Assembly (NCBI GenBank): GCA_030044345.1
Contig: JASHVY010000023.1
Coordinates: 1-14,731, forward strand
Origin: Acetobacteraceae bacterium
Lineage (GTDB): Bacteria > Pseudomonadota > Alphaproteobacteria > Acetobacterales > Acetobacteraceae
Length of the DNA: 14,731 bases
Direction of reading: 5' to 3'
This document shows positions 5,761 through 12,777 of the stretch, in pieces. Within the stretch, counting starts at the first letter, position 1. Every line of letters begins with the position of its first letter. Position numbers and translations under genes: made by a program. The notes under the pieces were generated by a model. The model saw only the letters and a list, made by a program, of their open reading frames with translations. It made no database searches and was not told the origin of the DNA.

Positions 5761-6108
5761 ATGGTTCCTGAATTTCTTACCTTCGCCAAAAATATCCTGA
5801 ATCTTCGTGAGTTGCGGGAAAATTTGCTTGCTGCGAACGTCGCCAACGCTGACACGCCCGGCTACAAGGCGGTTGATATCGACTTCCAGAATGCCCTGTC
5901 GGCGGCGATGGATGGTTCCTCGAGCGATCCTTCCCCGCTGTACCTGCAGGATTTTCCGGTCAGCCTCGACGGCAATGACGTATCGCTGACGGCCGAAAAA
6001 GTGGAGACCCTGATGAACGACGGCGGAATCTCCAGCGAAGTGACCTATCTCCACCAGGCGACCACGGACCTGATCACCGCGCTTCGTCCCAATCCGAACG
6101 GCGTCTGA
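5761..6108 (+). CDS. flgB: Flagellar proximal rod protein FlgB
   Basis: FlgB is a proximal rod subunit assembled on the MS-ring side. The 115-residue product has the rod signature NLRELRENLLAANVANADTPGYKAVDIDF (about 14-42) and a C-terminal helical half (VTYLHQATTDLITALR). It is slightly shorter than the usual ~130 residues. No clear Shine-Dalgarno sequence precedes the ATG; an ATG at 5751 in another frame stops after six codons. The stop shares its last base with the flgC ATG (TGATG, 6106-6110). It is the first gene of the flgB-K run. Confidence 0.92.
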   Translation: MVPEFLTFAKNILNLRELRENLLAANVANADTPGYKAVDIDFQNALSAAMDGSSSDPSPLYLQDFPVSLDGNDVSLTAEKVETLMNDGGISSEVTYLHQATTDLITALRPNPNGV

Positions 6109-6611
6109 TGGCCCAGAATCCCATTTCCGGCGTGACCGGAATCATCGGCAGCGGTCTGCTCGCGCAGGATCAGAGAATGAGCCTGATCGCCTCGAACATG
6201 GCGAATGCGGATTCGATCGCGACCCCGGGAAGCCAGCCTTTTCGGGCGATCGAGCCGGTCTTTGCCGCCTTGCCCCTGCCGGATGTGGAGGATTCGGACA
6301 TTGAGGATTCGGGCGCGGAGGATGCGGCCGATCCGGAGGATATGGGCGATCCTCCAGACATGGGCGATCCACCGGGGGCCGCCAGTGTCGATGTGATCGC
6401 AACGATGCAGTCCAACGCGCCGGCCAGGCTTGTCTATGATCCAAGCAGCCCTGCCGCCAATCAGGCCGGCTATGTCTCGGAGTCCAATGTCTCGGAGGTG
6501 CAGCAGATGGTCGATATGATCGACGCCTCTCAGGACTATGAAGCTCAGGTCGCCGTGCTTGATGAGCATGAGCGTACGGACTCCATGATCACCCAAAGTT
6601 TCATAGCGTAG
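6108..6611 (+). CDS. flgC: Flagellar proximal rod protein FlgC with an acidic repeat insertion
   Basis: FlgC is a proximal rod subunit. The N-terminal helix has GSGLLAQDQRMSLIASNMANADS (about 14-36) and the C-terminal part has ARLVYDPSSPAANQAGYVSESNVSEVQQMVDMIDASQDYEAQVAVL (about 106-151), both diagnostic. At 167 residues it is about 30 longer than typical FlgC (134-140). The excess is a strongly acidic low-complexity block at residues 59-90, made of EDS/EDA-type and MGDPP repeats encoded by 15-bp and 18-bp DNA repeats. The first base of the gene is shared with the flgB stop. The stop codon begins a 14-bp tandem repeat. Confidence 0.9.
   Translation: MAQNPISGVTGIIGSGLLAQDQRMSLIASNMANADSIATPGSQPFRAIEPVFAALPLPDVEDSDIEDSGAEDAADPEDMGDPPDMGDPPGAASVDVIATMQSNAPARLVYDPSSPAANQAGYVSESNVSEVQQMVDMIDASQDYEAQVAVLDEHERTDSMITQSFIA
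6287..6377 (+). repeat. 15-bp and 18-bp tandem repeats inside flgC
   Basis: GAGGAT-based units start at 6288, 6303 and 6318, exactly 15 bases apart, with a further GAGGAT at 6336. They are followed by two 18-base units starting ATGGGCGATCC at 6342 and 6360. All periods are multiples of three, so the reading frame is kept. They encode the Asp/Glu-rich and MGDPP insertion of FlgC and look like slippage-generated expansions. Confidence 0.8.
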
Positions 6612-6664
6612 ATCATGGGGCATAGATCATGGGGCGTAGATCCCGGGACGCAGATCACAGGCAG
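6609..6664 (+). repeat. Four-unit 14-bp tandem repeat at the flgC-flgD junction
   Basis: The units are TAGATCATGGGGCA (6609-6622), TAGATCATGGGGCG (6623-6636), TAGATCCCGGGACG (6637-6650) and CAGATCACAGGCAG (6651-6664), decaying with distance. The first T-A-G is the flgC stop codon. The array fills nearly the whole 61-bp gap to flgD and creates two extra ATG codons (6615 and 6629) before the flgD start. It is probably a recent slippage expansion. Confidence 0.8.
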
Positions 6665-6672
6665 CCAGGAAC

Positions 6673-7344
6673 ATGACGCCGATTTCCTCACCACCGCCGG
6701 CCGGAGGCCAGTCCCCCGCAGGATCCGGTCAGTCGGGATCGGGAACGAGCTCGAACACCACCCTGACGGAGCAGGATTTCCTGCAACTTCTCATCGCCCA
6801 GCTTCAGGACCAGAATCCGCTTTCGCCGAGCAGCCCCCAAGATCTCGCCAATGAATTCGCGGAGTTTTCCACGGTCAGCGGTGTCACCACCCTCACGACC
6901 GAGGTGGGCCAGATCGAGAGTGGCGCTGCGGCAGGCGAGCTTGCGCAGGCCGCAGGGCTGGTCGGGCAAACCATTGCCATTCCCGGCAACACACTGACCC
7001 CCTCGTCGTCGGGCACGGCACGGGGTGCCTTCAGTCTTTCCGCGGCGGCGAGCGGGGCCACGGTTTCCATCTTCAACAGCAGCGGCGCCCTGGTCGACAC
7101 GATCCCGATCCAGAACCCGACTGCCGGCCTCAATGCCTTCACCTGGACAGGCGGGACTCCGGGCCAGACATTCACGTTTTCGGTGACGGCAACCGGGACG
7201 AACGGAGCCTCGGTCAAGGCGACGACTTTTTCCGCGGCGCAGGTTCAGTCCATCGATCTTTCGCAGTCTTCACCATCCGTATCGATCGGGGCGGGAGAAC
7301 CGGAAGTTCCGCTTTCGTCGATCGCCGGCATTCTCGGAGGATAA
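6673..7344 (+). CDS. flgD: Hook-capping scaffold protein FlgD
   Basis: FlgD sits at the tip of the growing hook and directs FlgE polymerisation; it is absent from the finished flagellum. The 223-residue protein has a disordered Ser/Gly/Pro N-terminus, then the signature FLQLLIAQLQDQNPLSPSSP and DLANEFAEFSTVSGVTTL (about 36-74). A C-terminal Ig-like/Tudor-type region follows (GATVSIFNSSGALVDTI and GLNAFTWTGGTPGQTFTFSVTATG). The Shine-Dalgarno candidate AGGA (6667-6670) is only 2 bases from the ATG, so initiation may rely on reinitiation across the upstream repeat. The end of the gene carries the ribosome site for flgE (GGAGGA, 7336-7341). Confidence 0.92.
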   Translation: MTPISSPPPAGGQSPAGSGQSGSGTSSNTTLTEQDFLQLLIAQLQDQNPLSPSSPQDLANEFAEFSTVSGVTTLTTEVGQIESGAAAGELAQAAGLVGQTIAIPGNTLTPSSSGTARGAFSLSAAASGATVSIFNSSGALVDTIPIQNPTAGLNAFTWTGGTPGQTFTFSVTATGTNGASVKATTFSAAQVQSIDLSQSSPSVSIGAGEPEVPLSSIAGILGG

Positions 7345-7350
7345 GTCGCG

Positions 7351-8583
7351 ATGTCTCTTTTCACCGCCTTGTCGGGTCTTCTCGCCGCCCAGGATGGGCT
7401 CGACGTCATCAGCAACAATCTGGCCAATGCCAACACGGTCGGGTTCAAATCGGGCTCCGCCCTTTTCAGCGATCTTTTTTCGGGCGCCAGCGCCAATACC
7501 CCCGGCGAGGGCGTCACGGAGCAGGAGATCGAGCAGGATTTTGCCCAGGGAACGCAGGAATCGACCGGCAATCCCCTCGATCTGGAGATCCAGGGCAACG
7601 GGTTCTTCGTGGTGCAGGATCAGGGACAGAATTCCTTTACCCGCGACGGCGCCTTCCATCTCAGCCCGAGCGGGCAGCTTCAGACGGCGAGCGGCAAGGC
7701 GGTGCTCGGCTTCGGGGTCAATGCCGACGGCACCTCGAACGGGATCCTGTCCCCGATCGTCGTGCCGAGCACCAACCAGACGTCGAAGGCGACCTCGGCG
7801 ATCTCTCTTTCCGCGGCGCTGAACACCGCCGACCCGGTGATCACGACTGCGTTCAACGAGCAAAACACCAAGACATTCGACGAATCGACGTCGGTGACCG
7901 CCGTCGACTCACTCGGAAACGCCAATCATGTCCAGCTTTTTTTCGTGCAGAACAAGGCATCCGGAAGCGGCTCGGCGACCAAGCCGAGCACCTGGACGGT
8001 TTTCGCGCAACCCGAGAATGCGAATGGCAGCGCGATCGGCTCCGCCACCAACCTGACAACCCTGACCTTCAATGCCGACGGCACGCTTCAGTCGGGCGGA
8101 TCGGCGACCCTCAACGTGAACTGGAACAATGGCGCCGCCCCTTCGACGATCGCCTTCAATTTCGCCAACACGACCCTGGGCGCCCAGTCTTTTTCCGTCA
8201 GCTCGCCGACCAACAACGGCTTCGGGCCGGGGACATTCAGCAGCGCAACGATCAGCGACACCGGCCAAATTCAGGCCAATTTCAGCAATGGCCAGAAGGT
8301 GACGGTCGGCAATGTCGCCCTTGCGACCTTCATCAACAATCAAGGACTGATCCCGGAATCACAGAATCTCTTTTCTTCCTCGGAAGATTCCGGGCAGCCT
8401 GCGATCAATGCTCCGGGCACAGGCACCAGCGGCACTCTGGTCTCCGGCAGCCTGGAGCAATCCAACGTTCAGACATCGAGCGAGCTGGTGCAGTTGCTCA
8501 ATTTTCAGCAGGCCTATCAGGCAAACACCAGCGTTCTTCAAGGCGACCAGCAGGATATCCAGAAGCTTCTTCAACTGAACTGA
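7351..8583 (+). CDS. flgE: Flagellar hook protein FlgE
   Basis: FlgE polymerises into the hook, the universal joint between rod and filament. The 410-residue product begins MSLFTALSGLLAAQDGLDVI and continues SNNLANANTVGFKS, the axial-protein N-terminal motif. Next is the GNPLDLEIQGNGFFVVQDQG strand region with FTRDGAFHLSPSGQL (about 70-115) and a variable Ser/Thr/Asn-rich D2-like domain (about 150-290). It ends with the C-terminal helix region SNVQTSSELVQLLNFQQAYQAN (about 370-391). Length is normal for FlgE. GGAGGA (7336-7341) lies 9 bases before the ATG. Confidence 0.95.
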   Translation: MSLFTALSGLLAAQDGLDVISNNLANANTVGFKSGSALFSDLFSGASANTPGEGVTEQEIEQDFAQGTQESTGNPLDLEIQGNGFFVVQDQGQNSFTRDGAFHLSPSGQLQTASGKAVLGFGVNADGTSNGILSPIVVPSTNQTSKATSAISLSAALNTADPVITTAFNEQNTKTFDESTSVTAVDSLGNANHVQLFFVQNKASGSGSATKPSTWTVFAQPENANGSAIGSATNLTTLTFNADGTLQSGGSATLNVNWNNGAAPSTIAFNFANTTLGAQSFSVSSPTNNGFGPGTFSSATISDTGQIQANFSNGQKVTVGNVALATFINNQGLIPESQNLFSSSEDSGQPAINAPGTGTSGTLVSGSLEQSNVQTSSELVQLLNFQQAYQANTSVLQGDQQDIQKLLQLN

Positions 8584-8596
8584 GCCGGGCGAGGCC

Positions 8597-9346
8597 GTGG
8601 CATCCTCTTTGCTGTTCACTGCTATGGCGGGTCTCGAAGCCGCATCGAGCGAGCTCGATACGATTGCGGGGAACGTGAGCAACGCCGATACAATCGGCTA
8701 TGCCGCGGCAGAGACGGCCGCTCTCGCCCTGCCCTATGCCGGTGGCAATTCCCCTTCGGGGGCGGATGTCACGCCCCTGGATGAGGGGACGGATAGCACG
8801 GAGGGCCCGATACAGCGGACCGGCGCGCCCCTCGATCTCGCCGTCAAAGGAGGCTGGCTGCTGGTCCAGACACCGGATGGCGGCGTGGCGCTGACCCGCA
8901 ATGGCGCGCTGCTGCAGGGGGCCGACGGCACCCTGGTGACGCAAGATGGTGATCCCGTGCTTGACGCAAACGAGCAACCCATCAACCTGCCGCGGCTCAA
9001 GGATTTGCAGATCTCCCAGGATGGGACGATTTCCGGGATTCCGGCGGGCAGCGACGTTCAGCAGGCTTCGACCTACGCTACCTTGTTCGTCGCGGCGACG
9101 CCGCAGAACGGCCAGCTCGTGCCGCTCGGCGGCACACTCTATCGGCTGCAAAACAACGTTCCGCCGACGCAGGCCATCAATGCGCAGGTCATGCAGGGAT
9201 ATCTCGAAGGGAGCAATGTCGATCCGGTGCAATCCATGGTCGATATGATCTCCGGCACGCGCACCTTTCAGCTCCTTTCCCAGATCGTCGCCGGTTCCGG
9301 CGGCGCCGAGCAGTCGCTCAACCAGGTGCTCACCGCAGCTTCGTAA
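8597..9346 (+). CDS. flgF: Flagellar proximal rod protein FlgF
   Basis: FlgF is a rod subunit of the FlgF/FlgG family. The GTG start at 8597 is chosen because it restores the conserved N-terminus MASSLLFTAMAGLEAASSEL followed by DTIAGNVSNADTIGY. The next ATG, at 8624, would cut into this helix. The middle has PLDLAVKGGWLLVQTPDGG with LTRNGALLQGADGTLVTQDG, and the C-terminus has GYLEGSNVDPVQSMVDMISG. At 249 residues it is the usual FlgF size and shorter than FlgG. The motifs are more divergent from consensus than those of the neighbouring FlgG. It lies 13 bases after flgE and 14 before flgG. Confidence 0.9.
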   Translation: MASSLLFTAMAGLEAASSELDTIAGNVSNADTIGYAAAETAALALPYAGGNSPSGADVTPLDEGTDSTEGPIQRTGAPLDLAVKGGWLLVQTPDGGVALTRNGALLQGADGTLVTQDGDPVLDANEQPINLPRLKDLQISQDGTISGIPAGSDVQQASTYATLFVAATPQNGQLVPLGGTLYRLQNNVPPTQAINAQVMQGYLEGSNVDPVQSMVDMISGTRTFQLLSQIVAGSGGAEQSLNQVLTAAS

Positions 9347-9360
9347 CGGAGACCGCGAAG

Positions 9361-10155
9361 ATGCTCGCAGCTTTGGAGACCATCAGCACCGGTCTGGACG
9401 CTGTCCAGACGCAGATGGACTCGATCGCAAACAATATTTCGAACGTGAATACCTTCGGATACAAGCAGTCATTGCCGGTATTCGAAAGCCTGCTCTATCA
9501 GAATCAGGTTCAGCCTGGGGCGGCATCCAGTGGAAATACGCTCTATCCCTCCGGATTGGATATTGGAACCGGCGTGAAAATTGCCGCCGAAATCCCCGTG
9601 CTGACGCAAGGAAACCCGACCCAGACCGGGAACCCTCTCGATCTCGCGATTCAGGGCGCGGGGTATTTCCAGGTTCTCCAGCCTGATGGCCAGATCGCCT
9701 ACACACGTGATGGCGCCTTTCAGCTCAACCAGAACGGCCAGCTTGTGACCGCCGACGGTTTTCAGGTATTGCCCAACATCACAGTGCCCGCAAACCAGAC
9801 GGGCATCACGATTGGCACCGACGGAACGATATCAGTAACCACGCCCGCTTCGAACAACGCGGTCGTGATCGGCCAGATACAGCTTGCCAATTTCGTCAAT
9901 CCGCAGGGGTTGCAGCCGGTCGGCCAGAATCTCTACCTCCCTACCACCTCCAGCGGTCCGGCCATTACCGGAACGCCTCAGACGAATGGCCTCGGTTCCG
10001 TCAATCAGGATGCTCTCGAAGACTCCAACACGGATGTGGTGTCTTCGATGGTCGATCTGATTTCCGCCGAGCGCGCCTATCAGTTGGGGACCGACGTGGC
10101 CCAGGCCGCCGGCACGGATCTTGGGTTCCTTGCGCAAATGGCAACCAACGGGTGA
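9361..10155 (+). CDS. flgG: Flagellar distal rod protein FlgG
   Basis: FlgG forms the distal rod. The 264-residue protein shows TISTGLDAVQTQMDSIANNI then SNVNTFGYKQSLPVFESLLYQ (N-terminus), the FlgG-type PSGLDIGTGVKIA segment, TGNPLDLAIQGAGYFQVLQP with YTRDGAFQLNQNGQLVTADG, and C-terminal LEDSNTDVVSSMVDLISAER with AYQLGTDVAQ. GGAG (9348-9351) lies 9 bases before the ATG. The stop overlaps the GTG of flgH (GTGA at 10152-10155), so the two are probably translationally coupled. Confidence 0.95.
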   Translation: MLAALETISTGLDAVQTQMDSIANNISNVNTFGYKQSLPVFESLLYQNQVQPGAASSGNTLYPSGLDIGTGVKIAAEIPVLTQGNPTQTGNPLDLAIQGAGYFQVLQPDGQIAYTRDGAFQLNQNGQLVTADGFQVLPNITVPANQTGITIGTDGTISVTTPASNNAVVIGQIQLANFVNPQGLQPVGQNLYLPTTSSGPAITGTPQTNGLGSVNQDALEDSNTDVVSSMVDLISAERAYQLGTDVAQAAGTDLGFLAQMATNG

Positions 10156-10856
10156 GGCTTCGCAAACCGGCATTCGGACGGACGCTTCGCCTTGCCGGTC
10201 TCATGGTTCTGGCCGGATGCGCGACGGAAGCGCCGGGAAAGGCGTATTTCGTCAAGCCAAGCGGCTTCCCCGTTCAGGCGCCGCCGATCCCGGATGCGAC
10301 CAACGGAACCGTATTTCCCGCGGATTCCACCGGTTCGCTCTACAGCAACCAGCGTTTTTGGGAGCCGGGCGATATCGTTACCGTCGATGTGACGCTGGCT
10401 TCGACCGCGCAAGGCAGCGATGCCGGGGCGCTCAACAAGAACGAATCGCTCAATGCTTCGATCACCCAGTTCATGGGAATCCCCCTGCAATTCGGGCATG
10501 CCAATGGCAGCAGCTTCTCTCCTTCCTTCGTCACGAGCAATCAGCAGCAATTCACGGGCACGGGATCGGTTTCCGGATCCAGCACGGTCACGACCAACAT
10601 CGCCGCGGTGGTCACGAATATCGAACCGAACGGCGTGCTCGAGCTTTCGGGGCGAACCAATGTCAACATTAACGGTAACGTTACTGGAATCGTGGTAACC
10701 GGATTTGCGCGCCCGCAGGATATCGGCGCCAACAATACGATCAGCTCCGATCAGCTTGCCCAATCGAACATCCAGTATGTCGGCATTGGTCAACTCAACT
10801 CAGCGCATCATGTGCCATGGCTCGAAGGCATTTTCTCGCAATATCTGCCTTTCTGA
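10152..10856 (+). CDS. flgH: Flagellar L-ring lipoprotein FlgH
   Basis: FlgH forms the outer-membrane L ring around the rod. The GTG start gives a basic N-terminus (MRLRKPAFGRTLRL), a short hydrophobic core and the lipobox LAGC with Cys23, so lipidation and outer-membrane sorting are expected. The mature part has TGSLYSNQRFWEPGDIVTVD (the family's Gs.ly....grvGDi.tV pattern), VVTNIEPNGVLELSGRTNV and the C-terminal GFARPQDIGANNTISSDQLA. It ends YLPF. The length of 234 residues is normal. The start overlaps flgG by 4 bases and the end overlaps flgI by 40 bases. Confidence 0.93.
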   Translation: MRLRKPAFGRTLRLAGLMVLAGCATEAPGKAYFVKPSGFPVQAPPIPDATNGTVFPADSTGSLYSNQRFWEPGDIVTVDVTLASTAQGSDAGALNKNESLNASITQFMGIPLQFGHANGSSFSPSFVTSNQQQFTGTGSVSGSSTVTTNIAAVVTNIEPNGVLELSGRTNVNINGNVTGIVVTGFARPQDIGANNTISSDQLAQSNIQYVGIGQLNSAHHVPWLEGIFSQYLPF

Positions 10857-11929
10857 TCGGGATTTTCGGACGGGTCGATCCCGCCTGGGCCGAGCCGCTT
10901 CGCGATCTGGTGACGATTGGCGGAGCGCCCGAAAATCAGCTCGTCGGCTATGGGCTTGTCGTCGGCCTGCCCGGCACGGGGGATCAGACCACGCAGGTGC
11001 CCTATACGCAACAGGCCATCACCAACATGCTGAGCCATGAAGGAATCACCCTGCCGGCGACGGCGTTCATGCTGCCGAACGACGTCGCGAGCGTGATGGT
11101 GATCGCGACTGTCCCGCCTTACACGGAACCGGGCGGCACGATCAACGCCACCGTATCGGCGATCGGCAACGCCACCTCGCTGGCGGGCGGAGTTCTTTTG
11201 CCAACGCCTCTCAAGGGCGGCAATGGCCTGATCTATGCCCAGGCCCAGGGGGCGCTTCTCGTCAGCGGCTTTTCGGCGGCGGCCGCCGGCAGCTCCATCA
11301 GAAGCAATACCCCGACGGTCGGGCGGTTGCGCGACAGCGCCATTCTTTCCCGTTCCATTCCGACGGCTTCGGAGAGGGATGGGCACATCGCCCTTCTCTT
11401 GAGGGATCCGGATTTTGCTGACGCCGCAAACATTGCCACCGCCATCAATCTCAGCATGGGCGCCGGCACTGCCCATGCCATTTCTCCGGGGCTGGTCGAC
11501 GTCACCAACTATTCACCTGCTTACGGCAATGTTTCCTTCATGGCCAAGATTCTGGCTGTCGATGTCGAGACAGCTCCGCCAATGCCGACCGTTGTCGTGG
11601 ATGCGCAAAGCGGCACGATCGTCATGGGTGCCGGCGTCGAGCTTGGTCCTGCCGTGGTCAGCCACGGCAATCTGACGGTGCAGATCCAAGCCTATAACGC
11701 CGTCAGCCAGCCCGCGCCGTTCAGCAACGGGCAGACAACCGGCGTCACCAATGCGACCATCTCGGCGAGGCCCCAGCTTGCCCATGTTGTCAGCCTGCCG
11801 AAGGCCACGACGCTCGCACAAGTGGCCGAGGCGCTCAACGCCATCGGTGCCACGCCCGTGGACCTGGTTGCGATCATCGAGGCGCTGAAGGAGGCGGGAG
11901 CGCTCAAGGCGCAACTCAAGGTCATCTGA
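10817..11929 (+). CDS. flgI: Flagellar P-ring protein FlgI
   Basis: FlgI forms the periplasmic P ring in the peptidoglycan layer. The 370-residue precursor has a Sec signal peptide (MARRHFLAISAFLIGIF...) with likely cleavage after AWA (residue 25). The family hallmark NQLVGYGLVVGLPGTGDQT follows, with TQQAITNMLSHEGI, GGVLLPTPLKGGNG and AQGALLVSGF, and C-terminal TTLAQVAEALNAIGATPVDL and VAIIEALKEAGALKAQLKVI. The start lies inside flgH (40-base overlap). No strong Shine-Dalgarno sequence is seen there, but the signal peptide supports this ATG. The flgA gene, whose product helps P-ring assembly, is not in the window. The stop shares one base with flgJ. Confidence 0.95.
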   Translation: MARRHFLAISAFLIGIFGRVDPAWAEPLRDLVTIGGAPENQLVGYGLVVGLPGTGDQTTQVPYTQQAITNMLSHEGITLPATAFMLPNDVASVMVIATVPPYTEPGGTINATVSAIGNATSLAGGVLLPTPLKGGNGLIYAQAQGALLVSGFSAAAAGSSIRSNTPTVGRLRDSAILSRSIPTASERDGHIALLLRDPDFADAANIATAINLSMGAGTAHAISPGLVDVTNYSPAYGNVSFMAKILAVDVETAPPMPTVVVDAQSGTIVMGAGVELGPAVVSHGNLTVQIQAYNAVSQPAPFSNGQTTGVTNATISARPQLAHVVSLPKATTLAQVAEALNAIGATPVDLVAIIEALKEAGALKAQLKVI

Positions 11930-12777
11930 TGCCCGATCTCGTTCCCGCGGCGGCTGCGAACCAGGGTCCTCAAGGCGTGCAGCTCGCGATGTCCGCCGAG
12001 CGCCTCCTCGGGATACTTTGGAACACGGCTATCTCCGGCATGCTCAATGGCGCTGTCAGCGACGATTCCCTGGGTGTCGGGGCGGGTCCGCTCAATGACC
12101 TCGCGACCGAATCCGTTTCCGGAGCGCTGTTCGGCAAGACGGACTCCTCCGTTGTGAGCCGGATCGTCTCGCAACTCAGCACACATCACGCTGCCGCCGC
12201 TGCGGATCAGGCCCGCCAGCCGCAAGCCCCCCTGCTCTCGACGATGGCGAATGTTCTGGGCATGCCTCTCCCGTCGGACGTTCAAGGGACATCCGGCGCT
12301 CTCGGTGCCACCATTGCCGGTGCCGTGTCCTTCGCAAAATCGATATGGCCGTATATCGCCCGAAGCGCGCGGTCGCTCCAAATATCACCGGTTGCCTTGC
12401 TGGCCCAGTCGGCCCTGGAAACCGGTTGGGGGAGCGCGGCCCCGGGCAACAACATCTTTGGTATCAAGGGGCATGGCAATCTCCCCGCAACGAGAGATGC
12501 CACCACCGAGGAAGAGAACGGAAGCGCGGTTTCCTCGATCGCGAATTTTGCCGCCTATCCTTCGGTTGCCCAGTCAGCCGCCGACTATACCAAGCTTGTC
12601 ATGACGCGCTTTCACAGCGCCATCGGGTCTTCCAGCATTTCCCAGTTCGCCGCAGCCCTGCAAGACAATGGCTACGCGACGGACAGTTCCTATGCGAGCA
12701 AAATCGTCGAAATTGCCCACTCTCCCTTCATGGAGGATGTGCTGCGGGCGCTCGGAATCGAGGAGACGGTGCAATGA
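11929..12777 (+). CDS. flgJ: Dual-domain FlgJ (rod-associated peptidoglycan hydrolase)
   Basis: FlgJ opens the peptidoglycan layer for the rod. The 282-residue protein has an N-terminal rod-scaffold part (about 1-100) that is divergent from the usual rod-binding domain, then a glucosaminidase-type (GH73) domain from about 134 to 275. The latter shows LLAQSALETGWG with Glu164 at the position of the catalytic glutamate, NNIFGIKGHGN, FAAYPSVAQSAADY and LQDNGYATDSSYASKI. There is no signal peptide, which fits export through the flagellar apparatus. It shares its first base with the flgI stop (TGATG) and overlaps flgK by 4 bases (ATGA). Its place between flgI and flgK is the canonical one. Confidence 0.92.
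   Translation: MPDLVPAAAANQGPQGVQLAMSAERLLGILWNTAISGMLNGAVSDDSLGVGAGPLNDLATESVSGALFGKTDSSVVSRIVSQLSTHHAAAAADQARQPQAPLLSTMANVLGMPLPSDVQGTSGALGATIAGAVSFAKSIWPYIARSARSLQISPVALLAQSALETGWGSAAPGNNIFGIKGHGNLPATRDATTEEENGSAVSSIANFAAYPSVAQSAADYTKLVMTRFHSAIGSSSISQFAAALQDNGYATDSSYASKIVEIAHSPFMEDVLRALGIEETVQ

Noticed and set aside
6615..6854. 79-codon ORF starting in the 14-bp repeats
   Set aside because: It overlaps the conserved FlgD N-terminal motif in another frame and owes its start codon to the repeat unit; it is mentioned only as a possible decoy start.
12345..12773. N-terminal extension of flgK by 143 codons
   Set aside because: It overlaps the conserved hydrolase domain of flgJ in another frame, and the FlgK N-terminal motif begins right at the ATG at 12774.
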